Origin: an uncultured Clostridia bacterium
GTDB taxonomy: Bacteria > Bacillota > Clostridia > Oscillospirales > Acutalibacteraceae
Direction of reading: 5' to 3'
Length of the DNA stretch: 64,000 bases
NCBI GenBank assembly: GCA_905235625.1
Contig: CAJOLX010000002.1
Span: 1 to 64,000 of the forward strand
Shown: positions 49,250 through 59,250 of the stretch, piece by piece
How the letters are laid out: each line of letters begins with the position of its first letter
Numbering within the stretch: position 1 is the stretch's first letter
Made by a program: the position numbers and the translations under genes
Notes under the pieces: generated by a model
Database searches by the model: none
What the model was told of the DNA's origin: nothing
Seen by the model: the letters and a program-made list of their open reading frames with translations, nothing else

Positions 49250-50067
49250 ATAACCATCTCCCCCTCTTCGGAAAAATGATTCATGACAGCCATGGAAGCG
49301 AGAATGAGCACCATGAGCACGAGTGAAATCGCCGCTCCGAGATTGTAATTATATGACTGCTGAAACTGCCTCTCGATAACGTCGCCGATAAGGTCAAACG
49401 AGCCGCCGCCGAGCTTTTGAGAAATATAAAAGGTCGAAACGGAAGGAACGAAAACCATTGTAATTCCGCTCACTATTCCCGGCATGCTCAGCGGAAGAAT
49501 GCAGCGGCGAACTACGGTGAGGCCGTTGCCACCGAGATCCTGGCACGCTTCAATCATGGATAAATCCATTTTTGCCATAACGGAATAGATAGGCATAATC
49601 ATATAGGGCAAAAAGTTATAAACCATGCCCAAAATAACGGCGCCGCCCGTGTTAATCATATGAACGGGAGGAAGGCCTATTTTCATAAGAAACGAGTTTA
49701 TAATGCCCGTATCCTGCAAAATAGCCATCCACGAATAGGTTCTGATAAGAAAGCTCATCCACATCGGCAGCATAACGAGAAGTATCATCGTGCGCTGCAC
49801 CTTGTCGGTCTTTTTGGATATGATATAAGCCAAAGGATAAGCGATTATAAGGCAAATGATCGTTGCCACAATGCCGAACCAGATAGAGCGAAGAAAAGTA
49901 GGAATATATTTCGGCAAAGCCTGAATGCTCAATAAGCTGAACGCGCCGGTGTTATCGGTGAAAGCGTAGTAAACGACGAAAATGAGGGGCGCGACTATGA
50001 ACAGCACAGACCAAACTATGTAAGGGGAAGAAATGAGCTTTGCTCTGAGATTAGTCCTTTTGTTCAT
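49246..50067 (-). CDS. potB: Polyamine ABC transporter permease PotB
   Basis: Permease of 273 residues with six helices and the coupling loop [32 protein letters not shown]. It contacts PotA through that loop. Its ATG overlaps the potA stop by four bases, indicating coupled translation and equal stoichiometry. Confidence 0.95.
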   Translation of the reverse strand: MNKRTNLRAKLISSPYIVWSVLFIVAPLIFVVYYAFTDNTGAFSLLSIQALPKYIPTFLRSIWFGIVATIICLIIAYPLAYIISKKTDKVQRTMILLVMLPMWMSFLIRTYSWMAILQDTGIINSFLMKIGLPPVHMINTGGAVILGMVYNFLPYMIMPIYSVMAKMDLSMIEACQDLGGNGLTVVRRCILPLSMPGIVSGITMVFVPSVSTFYISQKLGGGSFDLIGDVIERQFQQSYNYNLGAAISLVLMVLILASMAVMNHFSEEGEMVI

Positions 50068-51188
50068 TCTTCCTCCTCCTCTTCGGGCTTTGAGAGCTCG
50101 TCAAACTCCTCGCTGAACGAGCTGTAATCGCCGTAAAGGCCGGAATAGCGGCTCTTCTTCATAATGTGAATGGCGTCGGGCTCAATATAAAGGCCGATTA
50201 CCGAATCAACGGGATGAAAATCTGTAGTTTGAATCATCCATTTGAAGCCGCCGATGTCAACGATAATCTCAAAATGAACGCCCTTAAAGGTAACGGAGGT
50301 GACAACGCCTTTAAGCATGCCGCTTTCGGGCGCAACAACGTCAACGTCTTCGGGTCTCACAACCACGTCAACCGCTTCGTTTTTGTCAAAGCCCTTGTCA
50401 AGGCAAACGAACTTGCTGCCGGAAAACTCAACGAGGCAGTCGTCAAGCATAACGCCGTCAACGATATTGCTTTCGCCGATAAAGTCCGCAACGAAAGCGT
50501 TTTGAGGCTCGTTATAAATTTCAATGGGAGTGCCTATCTGCTGAATTACGCCGCCGTCCATAACAACGATGGTGTCGCTCATAGAAAGAGCCTCTTCCTG
50601 GTCGTGAGTAACGTATATAAAGGTAATGCCGAGTCTTTGCTGAATAGCTTTAAGCTCAGCCTGCATATCCTTGCGCAGCTTTAAGTCAAGAGCGCCGAGA
50701 GGCTCGTCAAGAAGCAGCACTCTCGGGTGAACGGCAAGAGCTCTCGCAATAGCGACTCTCTGCTGCTGGCCGCCCGAAAGAGAATTGATGTTTCTCTTTT
50801 CAAAGCCCTTGAGATTAACGAGCTCGAGCATTTCCTCAACTTTAGCTTTTATTTCTCTCTCTTTAACCTTCTTTATTCTCAAGCCGAAAGCTACGTTTTC
50901 ATAAACGTTGAGATGAGGGAAGAGAGCGTATTTTTGAAAAATGGTGTTGACCTGCCTTTTATGGGGCGGAAGGTCGTTTACTTTTTTGCCATCAAAAATA
51001 ACCTCTCCTTCGTCGGGATCTATAAAGCCCGCTATAATCCTGAGGGTGGTGGTTTTGCCACAGCCCGAAGGACCGAGAAGCGTTATAAATTCCTTGTCAC
51101 GAATGGTGAGGTTAAGGTTATTAAGCACTGTTTCGTCCCCGTATGAAACGGAAACGTTTTTTAATTCAATAATCGCATTATCTTTCAA
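50064..51188 (-). CDS. potA: Polyamine ABC transporter ATPase PotA
   Basis: ATP-binding subunit of 374 residues driving spermidine/putrescine import. Motifs: Walker [10 protein letters not shown] (~residues 38-46), Q-loop [10 protein letters not shown], signature [15 protein letters not shown], Walker [14 protein letters not shown]-loop [10 protein letters not shown], and a C-terminal TOBE regulatory domain. It starts at TTG 51188 with AGGAGGGG (51196-51203) seven bases upstream. The tail is Glu-rich (SKPEEEEEE). First gene of potABCD. Confidence 0.97.
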   Translation of the reverse strand: MKDNAIIELKNVSVSYGDETVLNNLNLTIRDKEFITLLGPSGCGKTTTLRIIAGFIDPDEGEVIFDGKKVNDLPPHKRQVNTIFQKYALFPHLNVYENVAFGLRIKKVKEREIKAKVEEMLELVNLKGFEKRNINSLSGGQQQRVAIARALAVHPRVLLLDEPLGALDLKLRKDMQAELKAIQQRLGITFIYVTHDQEEALSMSDTIVVMDGGVIQQIGTPIEIYNEPQNAFVADFIGESNIVDGVMLDDCLVEFSGSKFVCLDKGFDKNEAVDVVVRPEDVDVVAPESGMLKGVVTSVTFKGVHFEIIVDIGGFKWMIQTTDFHPVDSVIGLYIEPDAIHIMKKSRYSGLYGDYSSFSEEFDELSKPEEEEEE

Positions 51189-51233
51189 TTATCTGCCCCT
51201 CCTTTTTCAGACCGAGTGAAAAATATTATATAT

Positions 51234-51262
51234 AATATAATGTAAAATTATTCACGTGTCAA
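51234..51262 (-). promoter_or_regulatory. Promoter of potABCD
   Basis: Minus strand TTGACA (51257-51262), 17-base spacer, TATATT (51234-51239). Strong near-consensus promoter. Confidence 0.8.
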
Positions 51263-51305
51263 TAAGAAAAAGCGGATAATTATAAATTTTTACACAGGCA
51301 GAAAA

Positions 51306-51749
51306 TTAAAATTCATATTTCATAATTTGAGGGAAGCAGGTAAAGCCTCTTTTGCCGCATTCCGCGCAATGAATGGCTATATCGGGCGCGTCTTCCCAAT
51401 CAATAACTTTCCAGCCGAGTTTTTTATAAAATTCGGGCTCTTTTGCGCACGCCCAAACTTCGCTCACTTTTAATTTCTTTGCCTGAACGAACACAACGTC
51501 CTGCATAATTCTGCCGTAACCTTTTCTTTGAAGGTCGGCTCTTACCGCAATATCGCCGAGGGTGTAAACGTTATCTCTTATTTCGAGCGTAACGGCAGCC
51601 ATAAGCTCGCCTGTTTCGGAGTCGTCCATTCTCCACATTTTGATTATTTGGTCGGGGGCTCTTTCGCTTATGGGAACACCCATTCCGTTTTCTTGAAACA
51701 ATACTGATAAGGGATAAAATTCATCGGTTTCTCTGATAATATATTCCAT
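51306..51749 (-). CDS. GNAT family N-acetyltransferase
   Basis: Protein of 147 residues with a canonical GNAT acetyl-CoA loop: YTLGDIAVRADLQRKGYGRIMQDVVFVQAKKLKVSEVWACAKEPEFYKKLGW (Q-R-K-G-Y-G). The C-terminus has Cys and His (IHCAECGKRGFTCFPQIM), which could bind metal. Substrate unknown. It is alone, with its own extended -10 promoter, AGGAGG-type site and the upstream terminator of the glycerophosphodiesterase operon. Confidence 0.85.
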   Translation of the reverse strand: MEYIIRETDEFYPLSVLFQENGMGVPISERAPDQIIKMWRMDDSETGELMAAVTLEIRDNVYTLGDIAVRADLQRKGYGRIMQDVVFVQAKKLKVSEVWACAKEPEFYKKLGWKVIDWEDAPDIAIHCAECGKRGFTCFPQIMKYEF

Positions 51750-51805
51750 TAAGTCCTCCTGTGTTATTCCCTGCCGATTAAAGCGGGAAAAATCACATTT
51801 TCGGT

Positions 51806-51834
51806 ATTATATCACAAACCGCCGAAAAAATAAA
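51806..51834 (-). promoter_or_regulatory. Promoter of the lone GNAT gene
   Basis: Minus strand TATAAT (51806-51811) with extended TG; the -35 TTTATT at 17 bases (51829-51834) is weak. Confidence 0.55.
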
Positions 51835-51855
51835 GCGCAGAAAAGAAAATTAACA

Positions 51856-51900
51856 ATCCCGGGCAAAATTCAGAAAAAAAAGTGAAAATTTGCCCGGGAT
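51856..51900 (-). terminator. Terminator of the parE...glycerophosphodiesterase operon
   Basis: Perfect 12-bp arms 51856-51867 and 51889-51900 (ATCCCGGGCAAA / TTTGCCCGGGAT) 16 bases after the last stop codon. The 21-base loop itself contains an A8 run. Confidence 0.7.
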
Positions 51901-51916
51901 ATATCAGACGGGAAAA

Positions 51917-52678
51917 TCAGCCTTCAAATTCGGCAACCTGAAGATTAACTTGGTCGGGAACGTTGGTAATAATTCCGTCAACGCCGTATTCAAGCATTCT
52001 TTTAACAACGTCCGGATTGTCAACTGTCCATGGATTTACGCCTATGCCGTTAGCGTGAAGCCTCTTAACGTAGTTTGCGAAAACGAGAGAATAGTGAGGA
52101 TGAAGATAATCCGCTCCTATTTCTTTCGCAAAATCAACGTAGCCGAAAAGCATTTTATAGTAAGTTACCGATCTGTCGGGGCTGTAAAGGAAGCCTGTTT
52201 TGCAATTCGGGTCAACCTTTTTGCACTGAACGAGAATTGCGGGGTCGAAAGACGAAATAAGCAGCTTGTCAAAAAGACCGTATTCTTTAACTGCCGTGAT
52301 AGTCTTATCGGCAATTTCTTTGCTGCCGTTTTTGGGCTCCTTTATCTCAATATTCATAACCTTTATTGAGCTGTCGGTGCAAATTTCAAGGAATTCCTCA
52401 AGAGTCGGGAGCTGTGTGCCTGCGAAATCGGCTGAATAATATGAGCCGAAATCAAGGTCGCGAAGCCTCTCGAGAGTCATATCCGAAACGTTGCCCGAGC
52501 CGTTTGAGGTTTCGTCAACGGTGTAATTGTGGCAAATTACGATGTGGTCGTCCGCCGTGAGGTGAACGTCGGTCTCGAAGCCGTCAACGCCTATCTCAAG
52601 AGCTTTTTTGAAAGCGGGAACGGTGTTTTGCGGAGCGTATTTATTAGCTCCTCTGTGGGAAATTACATTTACGTTCAT
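51917..52678 (-). CDS. Glycerophosphodiester phosphodiesterase
   Basis: Cytoplasmic enzyme of 253 residues that hydrolyses glycerophosphodiesters to glycerol-3-phosphate plus alcohol. GDPD motifs: ISHRGANKYAPQNTVPAFKKALEIGVDGFETDVHLTADDHIVICHN (catalytic His, Arg, Glu, Asp and second His), INIEIKEPK-type strand, and VNPWTVDNPDVVKRMLEYGVDGIITNVPD at the C-terminus. No signal peptide. It ends the operon that begins with parE. Confidence 0.94.
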   Translation of the reverse strand: MNVNVISHRGANKYAPQNTVPAFKKALEIGVDGFETDVHLTADDHIVICHNYTVDETSNGSGNVSDMTLERLRDLDFGSYYSADFAGTQLPTLEEFLEICTDSSIKVMNIEIKEPKNGSKEIADKTITAVKEYGLFDKLLISSFDPAILVQCKKVDPNCKTGFLYSPDRSVTYYKMLFGYVDFAKEIGADYLHPHYSLVFANYVKRLHANGIGVNPWTVDNPDVVKRMLEYGVDGIITNVPDQVNLQVAEFEG

Positions 52679-52714
52679 TTTAATATCTCCTCGTATAATC
52701 TTTTTATCTGAGGT

Positions 52715-52912
52715 TTAATTGAATAACTTGCAGCCCATCTGCCGAAAATGCTCAATCATTTCAAAAGCCTTTTCATGAGATAAACCGAAATACTCGCAAA
52801 GGCAGTCAATGCACATAAAGGTTTCGGCTCCCCTGTTGACCATTTTTTTGTGAAAGCCGATATCTTCGCTTGTAAGCTCTTTGCCGCATTTGAAGCAAAC
52901 CTGTGGGCTCAT
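52715..52912 (-). CDS. Small Zn-ribbon-like protein
   Basis: Protein of 65 residues with two cysteine pairs, CFKCGKEL (Cys 6 and 9) and [10 protein letters not shown] (Cys 34, 37, 39), suggesting one zinc ribbon, then a helix ([16 protein letters not shown]). I do not recognise a named family. The gene starts one base after the GH27 stop and lies 36 bases ahead of the glycerophosphodiesterase, so it is clearly an operon member. A role in protein or nucleic-acid binding is a guess. Confidence 0.7.
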   Translation of the reverse strand: MSPQVCFKCGKELTSEDIGFHKKMVNRGAETFMCIDCLCEYFGLSHEKAFEMIEHFRQMGCKLFN

Positions 52913-52913
52913 T

Positions 52914-54035
52914 TTATTTGGAAAGAGTGCAGATAAAGCATTCGCAGTCGTGAGCGGGAACGTTTCTCGACATATATTCTTTCTTAACGCCGAGCTCTTC
53001 GCCGCTGAACACTTCTCTCATCTTAAGGCCGTAACCCGACGCTGCGGAAATGCCCATATCTTCCATATAGAGCTCAATCTTTCTGGTCTTGTCGTCATAG
53101 TTAACGAAGAGAACAGCTATTTCATTATTTGAAAGGTGCTTAACGAATACTTTCGAATGGCTTTGGTTTCTGATTTCAAAAGCGGGTCTTGCTTCTTCAT
53201 CCTGGTTAATTCTGAGAAGGTCTTTATTTGTGACGAGCTTGAGGATATTATCGCTGAAAGTTCTTATGTCGCCGCCGAGCATGAGCGGAGCGCTGTAAAT
53301 GCACCAAAGGGCAAACTGAGTTTTGTAATCGGTATCATCGCAGCCGGTTGAGCCGACATTGCCTTTGCCGTACATACCTATTGTGAGCATGTCAATATCG
53401 TTAAAGCAGCCGGGGGCGGAATAAACGAGCTTATCTTCCTGGCTGACAGCTATATCTCTCATTGAAACGAAAGAATCGTTAATGTCTCCCGTGGAGCGAT
53501 ACATGTGAGCGCCGGTTGAACGAATCCAGTTGTGAACGTCATCGCAGCCCCAGTTGCAGGCGGAAAAGAGAATTTCTCTGCCGCAGGCTTTAAGAGCCAT
53601 GCCCATTCTTCTGTAAAGAAGGTCGCCGTGATAATGCTGAGGCTTGTAGCAATAGTCGTATTTAAGGAAATCCGCGCCGTATTCGGCAAACGTTTCGGCG
53701 TCAAGAAATTCGTGGTCAAAAGAGCCGGGATAATCGGCGCAGGTTCTCGTGCCGGCGCAGGAATACATGCCGAATTTGAGGCCCTTTGAGTGAACGTAAT
53801 CGGAAACAGCCTTCATTCCGTTGGGGAATTTAACCTTATCGGGAACGATTTTGCCCGTTTCGGGGTCTCTTTCTCTCTCGCTCCAGCAGTCGTCAATAAC
53901 GAGATACTCATAGCCAGCGTCACGCAAGCCCTTCTCAACCATTGCGTCAGCCGTTTCTTTGATAACGTCTTCGTTGATGTTTTCGCCGAAGGTGTTCCAT
54001 GTGTTAAATCCCATGGGAGGTGTTCTTGAAAGCAT
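52914..54035 (-). CDS. GH27 alpha-galactosidase
   Basis: Enzyme of 373 residues without a signal peptide, removing terminal alpha-galactose inside the cell. GH27 marks: [35 protein letters not shown], the nucleophile in [13 protein letters not shown] (Asp127), and the acid/base in [12 protein letters not shown] (Asp184). A C-terminal beta domain ends the protein. I chose ATG 54035, with AAGGAG at 54044-54049 eight bases upstream; the frame is open to 54110, but that part runs into the trmH stop region. It is embedded in the topoisomerase operon, with no dedicated transporter nearby. Confidence 0.93.
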   Translation of the reverse strand: MLSRTPPMGFNTWNTFGENINEDVIKETADAMVEKGLRDAGYEYLVIDDCWSERERDPETGKIVPDKVKFPNGMKAVSDYVHSKGLKFGMYSCAGTRTCADYPGSFDHEFLDAETFAEYGADFLKYDYCYKPQHYHGDLLYRRMGMALKACGREILFSACNWGCDDVHNWIRSTGAHMYRSTGDINDSFVSMRDIAVSQEDKLVYSAPGCFNDIDMLTIGMYGKGNVGSTGCDDTDYKTQFALWCIYSAPLMLGGDIRTFSDNILKLVTNKDLLRINQDEEARPAFEIRNQSHSKVFVKHLSNNEIAVLFVNYDDKTRKIELYMEDMGISAASGYGLKMREVFSGEELGVKKEYMSRNVPAHDCECFICTLSK

Positions 54036-54072
54036 AGTCAGCACTCCTTGATATGTTTTATATTTTCGGGGC

Positions 54073-54888
54073 TTAACAGCCCTTATTATGACCGAGTTCC
54101 CAAAAAGCAAGCGCGCTTGCTACCGAAACATTCAGCGAATCAACGCCGTTTTGCATGGGTATTTTAACGACGTAATCGCATTTTTTAACGGTTTCTTCGC
54201 TGAGGCCGTTCCCTTCGTTGCCGAGGTAAACGGCAAGCTTATCGGATGAAGAAAGCTTATCGTCGCCTAAAAGAGTATTATCGTCTCTTAAAGCGAGAGC
54301 GGCGACGGTAAAGCCGAAATCTTTAATTAGAGAAACGTGATTTTCGGGCAAGAAGGTCCAGGGAATCTTAAAAACCGAGCCCATGCTCACTCTTATCGAC
54401 CGCCTGTAAAACGGGTCGCTGCAGCCGCCGGTAAGAAGCACGCAGTCCATTCCGAGAGCAGCCGCAGAGCGAAAAACGGCGCCGACGTTCGTCGGATTTT
54501 CAACGTCTTCGAGCACTGCCGCTCTCGTTGCTTTTGAGAGCAAATCACCGGGCGACGGGAGCGCCTTTCTCTTCATGCAGCAAAGCATTCCCCTTGTGAG
54601 CTTATAGCCCGTGATGCCCGTAAGAGTGTCAAAATCGGATGTGAAAACAGGTATATCGGGGCAGTTTGCGATGATTTCGGCGCCTTCGTTTTCAATCTGA
54701 CTGTCTTCAATGAGAATGCAGACAGGTTCATACCCTGCCGAAAGCGCTCTTTCAATAACCTTCGGGCTCTCTGCGATGAACAAACCGTTTTCGGGCTTAT
54801 CTCTGTTTAAAAGCTCTCTTTCGCTCAAAGTCGAAAACACTTTGAGGCGCTCGTCATCGAGATTGTCAATTCGGATTATATCAGCCAT
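54073..54888 (-). CDS. TrmH-family (SpoU) RNA 2'-O-methyltransferase
   Basis: Protein of 271 residues: an N-terminal L7Ae-like substrate-binding domain (1-~100), then the SPOUT knot domain with VLEDVENPTNVGAVFRSAAALGMDCVLL, YRRSIRVSMGSVFKIPW and VYLGNEGNGLSEETVKKCDYVVKIPMQNGVDSLNVSVASALAFWEL, the three SpoU motifs. It methylates 2'-OH of a tRNA or rRNA nucleotide; the target is unknown. Two bases separate it from parC. Confidence 0.93.
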   Translation of the reverse strand: MADIIRIDNLDDERLKVFSTLSERELLNRDKPENGLFIAESPKVIERALSAGYEPVCILIEDSQIENEGAEIIANCPDIPVFTSDFDTLTGITGYKLTRGMLCCMKRKALPSPGDLLSKATRAAVLEDVENPTNVGAVFRSAAALGMDCVLLTGGCSDPFYRRSIRVSMGSVFKIPWTFLPENHVSLIKDFGFTVAALALRDDNTLLGDDKLSSSDKLAVYLGNEGNGLSEETVKKCDYVVKIPMQNGVDSLNVSVASALAFWELGHNKGC

Positions 54889-54890
54889 TG

Positions 54891-57140
54891 TTAAAACGTT
54901 ACCTGCTCGGAAGTGTCATCGGCGGAAAGCAGAGCGCCGGCGGCAGGGAGATTCTTTGCTTTAAATCTGTAAGGCTTCGCGAATTCACCGTCTTTGTAAA
55001 GGCGGGCTTTGATGAGCCTTTGACCTTTTTTGGCGTTTAAAGTGATAACGTTAACGCCGGCGGTATTCTTAGTCGTTTTGGAATTTATAACGGCGGTATT
55101 AACGAGCAAATGCCTGCCTGCCGATGAAACGAGCACAACGTCGGTGTCTTCCGGAAGATATAGAATATCGACAACGGGAGATTTGTCGGAATAAGCGTTA
55201 ATGAGCTTTTTGCGGTTAGTGAGAGTTTTGTAAGACGCGAGCTCAACCTTGGCGCATTTGCCGTTTTCAAAGAAGAAGAGCATATTTCCTTTATATTCGC
55301 TGTCGGTAACGACCATATAAAGCGGATTTTCGCCTTCGTCCATTTCGAGCTTCGCGGCAAGATAATCGCCCATTGCGCTTATCTTCGTGTCGTCAAAGAA
55401 GTCAACCTTCGTCTTATAAACCTGGCACTTGTTGGTGAAGAACAAAAGCTCTTTTGAGTTGGTCGTTTCAACAGTCTGAGTAACGAAATCGCCCTCTTTG
55501 AATTTGTGAGCGTTGCTCATTCTCAAAGACTGCGGAGTGACCTTCTTAAAATAGCCCTCGTTAGTCATAAACAGCGTTACGGGGTAATCGGGCACTTCCT
55601 CTTCCGCAGCGGACGAGGAGTCTTCAAACGAATAGCATATTTCGGTTTTTCTCGGCTGAGAATACTTCTTGATGACCTCTTTAAGCTCAAAGGAAATAAT
55701 CTTTTTTATCCTGTTGGGATTTTCGAGAATTTCTTCAAGGTCTTTGATAGCGGCTTCAAGCTTATCAATATCCTGCAGTCTTTTGAGAATATACTCTTTG
55801 TTGAGGTGGCGCAGCTTTATTTCGGCAACATATTCCGCCTGGATTTTGTCAATGCGGAAGCCTATCATAAGATTTGGCACAACTTCGTTTTCTTCGTCCG
55901 TATTTCTTATTATTGCTATCGCCTTGTCGATATCGAGCAAAATCTTCTCGAGGCCGCGAAGAAGATGCAGCCTGTCTTTTGCTCTCTTTAAGTCAAACTC
56001 GGTGCGTCTGCGAATGCAACCGGTGCGGAAATTTATCCATTCGGAGAGAATTTCGCGAACGCCCATAACTTTGGTAGTGCCGTTAACGAGCACGTTGAAA
56101 TTGCATGAAAAAGCGTCTTCAAGCGGAGTTGAAGCGTAAAGGCGGCTCATAAGCTTATCAACGTCCGTGCCCCTTTTAACATCAATCGTAATTTTAAGAC
56201 CGTTTAAATCGGTTTCGTCGCGGATGTCGTTGATTTCTTTAAACTTGCCTTCTTTAGCCTTATCAATTATCCTGTCAATTATCGCTTCGCTCGTTGTGGT
56301 GGGCGGAATTTCGGTGATGTCAATGCAGCTGTTGGATTTATCAAAGCTGTATCTTGCTCTCACCTTGAAGCTGCCTCTGCCGGTAGCATAGATCTCATCC
56401 ATCTGAGCTTTATTGTAAAGCAGAATTCCGCCGCCCGAAAAATCGGGAGCCAAAAGGGTTTCGGATATGTCGGCTTTGGGATTTTTAAGAAGAGCTACGG
56501 TAGTTTCGCAAACTTCTTTAAGATTAAACGAGCAGATAGAGCTCGCCATGCCGACGGCAATGCCGGAATTCAAATTGACAAGCACGCTCGGAAAAGTGAC
56601 GGGAAGAAGCACGGGCTCTTTCATGGAGTTATCGAAGTTATCGACCATATCAACGGTGTCTTTATCAATATCTCCGAAAAGCTCGGCGCAGATTTTTTCG
56701 AGCTTTGCCTCGGTATATCTCGAAGCAGCCCACATCATATCCCTCGAAAAAGCTTTGCCGAAGTTGCCCTTTGAGTCAACGTAAGGATGAAGAAGAGCGT
56801 CGTAGCCTTTTGAGAGCCTTACCATCGTGTCATAAATGGCGGCGTCGCCGTGGGGATTAAGCTGCATTACCTGACCGACTATTTTTGCCGATTTCGCTCT
56901 CGGACCGGTCAAAAGGCCCATTTTATACATCATATAGAGCAGCTTGCGGTGCGAAGGCTTAAAGCCGTCAATTTCCGGAATTGCTCTGGACATAATGCAG
57001 CTCATAGCGTATGGCATATAGTTAAGCTCAAGCGTGTCGGTGATTTTTTGATTAACGACCTCGCCCGCGCCGATTATATGCGTTTTATCATCGAGAGGCC
57101 TTATTGCCTCCGAAGTGGTTTTACTGCTTTTTTTCGCCAT
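54891..57140 (-). CDS. parC: Type IIA topoisomerase subunit A (ParC-like)
   Basis: DNA-cleavage subunit of 749 residues. The start INDTLELNYMPYAMSCIMSRAIPEIDGFKPSHRKLLYMMY and the catalytic tyrosine region MMWAASRYTEAKLEKI (Tyr) are clear, as are the tower and coiled-coil regions. The C-terminal beta-pinwheel (residues ~510-749) is shorter than in GyrA and lacks an obvious GyrA box, favouring a ParC-like decatenase over gyrase. It is a divergent paralogue compared with standard GyrA/ParC (AASRYTE in place of AAMRYTE). It is paired with parE 13 bases upstream. Confidence 0.88.
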   Translation of the reverse strand: MAKKSSKTTSEAIRPLDDKTHIIGAGEVVNQKITDTLELNYMPYAMSCIMSRAIPEIDGFKPSHRKLLYMMYKMGLLTGPRAKSAKIVGQVMQLNPHGDAAIYDTMVRLSKGYDALLHPYVDSKGNFGKAFSRDMMWAASRYTEAKLEKICAELFGDIDKDTVDMVDNFDNSMKEPVLLPVTFPSVLVNLNSGIAVGMASSICSFNLKEVCETTVALLKNPKADISETLLAPDFSGGGILLYNKAQMDEIYATGRGSFKVRARYSFDKSNSCIDITEIPPTTTSEAIIDRIIDKAKEGKFKEINDIRDETDLNGLKITIDVKRGTDVDKLMSRLYASTPLEDAFSCNFNVLVNGTTKVMGVREILSEWINFRTGCIRRRTEFDLKRAKDRLHLLRGLEKILLDIDKAIAIIRNTDEENEVVPNLMIGFRIDKIQAEYVAEIKLRHLNKEYILKRLQDIDKLEAAIKDLEEILENPNRIKKIISFELKEVIKKYSQPRKTEICYSFEDSSSAAEEEVPDYPVTLFMTNEGYFKKVTPQSLRMSNAHKFKEGDFVTQTVETTNSKELLFFTNKCQVYKTKVDFFDDTKISAMGDYLAAKLEMDEGENPLYMVVTDSEYKGNMLFFFENGKCAKVELASYKTLTNRKKLINAYSDKSPVVDILYLPEDTDVVLVSSAGRHLLVNTAVINSKTTKNTAGVNVITLNAKKGQRLIKARLYKDGEFAKPYRFKAKNLPAAGALLSADDTSEQVTF

Positions 57141-57153
57141 AAATATTCTCCGA

Positions 57154-59142
57154 TTAAGAAACGTCGGTCATGTCAATATAAAGATGACCGTATTCCGCAA
57201 TGTGGTCTTTGCGCCCCTGCAAATCATCGCCGAGAAGCATATCAAAGGTTTTTGAAGTTTCTTCGGCGTAAGTGGGGTCGATTTTGATAAGCCTTCTCGT
57301 TAAGGGATTCATAGTTGTGAGCGACATCATGTCGGCGTCGTTTTCGCCGAGACCTTTTGAGCGCTGAATGGTGTATTTCTTGCCTTTAAGGCCTTCTTCA
57401 ATATCGGCTTTTTCCTTTTCAGTGTAAGCAAACCACACCTCGTCGCCGCTGTTTATCTCATAAAGCGGAGATTCGGCGATATAAACCTTGCCTTCGTTTA
57501 TGAGAGTGGGCATAAGGCGATAAATCATTGCGAGCACGAGAGTGCGAATCTGGAAGCCGTCAACGTCGGCATCGGTGCAGATAATAATCTTATTCCACTT
57601 GAGAAGCTCAAGGTTAAACGACACCATGTCCTTGCCGCTTTTGGGCTTTGATTTAATTTCAACGCCGCAGCCTATTACCTTGAGCAAATCGGTGATAACG
57701 TCGCTTTTGAATATTTTATCGTAATCGCACTTAAGGCAGTTGAGTATTTTGCCTCTCAGAGGCATAACAGCCTGGAATTCGGAATCTCTTGACTGCTTGC
57801 AGGCGCCGAGAGCCGAGTCGCCCTCCACTATGAAAAGCTCTCTCTTTTCGGGGTCTTTGCTTCTGCAGTCAACGAATTTCTGAATGCGGTTTGTGAGATT
57901 ATTGACGTTTGAGGTGAGAGAATCTTTAATGCCTATTCTCGTTTTTTCGGCTCTCACTCTCGAGCGCATATTGATGAGCACCTGATTTGCGATTTTATCG
58001 GCGTCTGCGGGGTTCTCAATGAAATAAACCATGAGCTGATTTTTAATGAACGCCGTCATCGCATCCTGTATACCCTTATTATTGATAGCTTTTTTAGTCT
58101 GATTTTCGTAAGAAGTAACGGTTGAAAAAGACGAAATAATGAGCACGAGGCAATCGTCAATATCCTGGAAGGTTATCTTGCCCTCATTCTTTTGATATTT
58201 GCCTTTTTCTTTTAAGTAAGCGTCTATCTGGCTGACAAAAGCGTTTCTTACCGCCTTGTCGGGCGAGCCGCCGTTAGCAAGAAAGCTCGAGTTGTGATAA
58301 TACTCTTTAAACTGGATTTTATTTGAGAAGGTAAGCACGATATTGGTCTTGAGCTTGTAGGTGTCAAGGTCTTCTCTGTCTCGGCATTCCGTTTCCTGCC
58401 GCCAGGACTGTATACCCGTAAGAGTGTTGTCGCCGACCATCTCTTTGAGATAATCTTCAATGCCGTTTTCGTAATAAAATTCGGTGGTTTCAAAGGTTTT
58501 GCCCGTTTGATTTTTGTAAATAAACCTTACTCCGGCGTTTACGACGGACTGATGCTTTAACATATCCTTAAAGTATTCGTCGGAAACGTTAATGTCGGTG
58601 AAAACATCAAGGTCGGGCTTCCATTTAATTCTCGTGCCGGTATCCTTTTTGGAATAAGGCTCCTTAATCATTTCGCCGTCGGGCTTGCCTTTTTTGAAGC
58701 TGAGATTGTATTTATAGCCGCCCGCGTGAACCTCCGCTTCCATATATTCGGAAGCGTATTGCGTGGCGCAAAGGCCGAGACCGTTTGTGCCGAGCGAAAA
58801 TTCATAGTTGCTCGCGGAATTGTTATCATATTTGCTGCCGGCGTAGAGCTCGCAGAAAAGAAGCTCCCAGTTATAACGGTTTTCTTTGGTGTTGAAATCA
58901 ACGGGAAGACCCCTGCCGAAATCCTGAACCTCGACTGAGCAATCCTCAAATCTCGTGACTATAATTCTGTCGCCGTAGCCTTCTCTCGCCTCGTCAACGG
59001 AGTTTGACACTATTTCAAAAACGGCGTGCTCACAGCCGTCGAGCCCGTCGGAGCCGAATATAACCGCGGGCTTTTCTCTTACCCTCTCTTCATCCTTGAG
59101 AAGACGTATGCTGTCATTATCGTATTTGGGCTTTTTGGGCAT
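57154..59142 (-). CDS. parE: Type IIA topoisomerase subunit B (ParE-like)
   Basis: ATPase and TOPRIM subunit of 662 residues. The GHKL ATP site reads HAVFEIVSNSVDEAREGYGDRIIV and VQDFGRGLPVDF...TNGLGLCATQYAS. The TOPRIM part is FIVEGDSALGACKQSRDSEFQAVMPLRGKILNCLKC, where standard ParE/GyrB has EGDSAGGSAKQGRDR, and the metal site continues IICTDADVDGFQIRTLVLAMIYRLMP, where standard is DADVDGAHIRTLLL. These changes mark a divergent clade, not loss of key Glu and Asp. First gene of the operon. Confidence 0.88.
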   Translation of the reverse strand: MPKKPKYDNDSIRLLKDEERVREKPAVIFGSDGLDGCEHAVFEIVSNSVDEAREGYGDRIIVTRFEDCSVEVQDFGRGLPVDFNTKENRYNWELLFCELYAGSKYDNNSASNYEFSLGTNGLGLCATQYASEYMEAEVHAGGYKYNLSFKKGKPDGEMIKEPYSKKDTGTRIKWKPDLDVFTDINVSDEYFKDMLKHQSVVNAGVRFIYKNQTGKTFETTEFYYENGIEDYLKEMVGDNTLTGIQSWRQETECRDREDLDTYKLKTNIVLTFSNKIQFKEYYHNSSFLANGGSPDKAVRNAFVSQIDAYLKEKGKYQKNEGKITFQDIDDCLVLIISSFSTVTSYENQTKKAINNKGIQDAMTAFIKNQLMVYFIENPADADKIANQVLINMRSRVRAEKTRIGIKDSLTSNVNNLTNRIQKFVDCRSKDPEKRELFIVEGDSALGACKQSRDSEFQAVMPLRGKILNCLKCDYDKIFKSDVITDLLKVIGCGVEIKSKPKSGKDMVSFNLELLKWNKIIICTDADVDGFQIRTLVLAMIYRLMPTLINEGKVYIAESPLYEINSGDEVWFAYTEKEKADIEEGLKGKKYTIQRSKGLGENDADMMSLTTMNPLTRRLIKIDPTYAEETSKTFDMLLGDDLQGRKDHIAEYGHLYIDMTDVS

Positions 59143-59184
59143 TTATATACCTCCGGGTAAAATTTCACATAATTCCGATTTTAT

Positions 59185-59212
59185 ATTGTACCATATATTG
59201 AAATTAAGTCAA
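59185..59212 (-). promoter_or_regulatory. Promoter of the parE operon
   Basis: Minus strand TTGACT (59207-59212), 16-base spacer, TACAAT (59185-59190) with extended TG. Confidence 0.75.
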
Positions 59213-59215
59213 GCG

Positions 59216-59237
59216 TTTACACAATAAGTTGTGTAAA
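59216..59237. promoter_or_regulatory. Palindrome between divergent parE and rnhA promoters
   Basis: Perfect nine-bp arms TTTACACAA (59216-59224) and TTGTGTAAA (59229-59237) around TAAG. It lies just upstream of both -35 boxes. The core ACACAA-N4-TTGTGT resembles an NrdR box, but only one copy is seen, where NrdR usually needs two. Confidence 0.5.
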
Positions 59238-59250
59238 AAATAATTTTAAC

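Noticed and set aside
51856-51900. Operator for potABCD or the GNAT gene
   Set aside because: It lies right after the glycerophosphodiesterase stop and has a GC stem; a terminator is the simpler reading.
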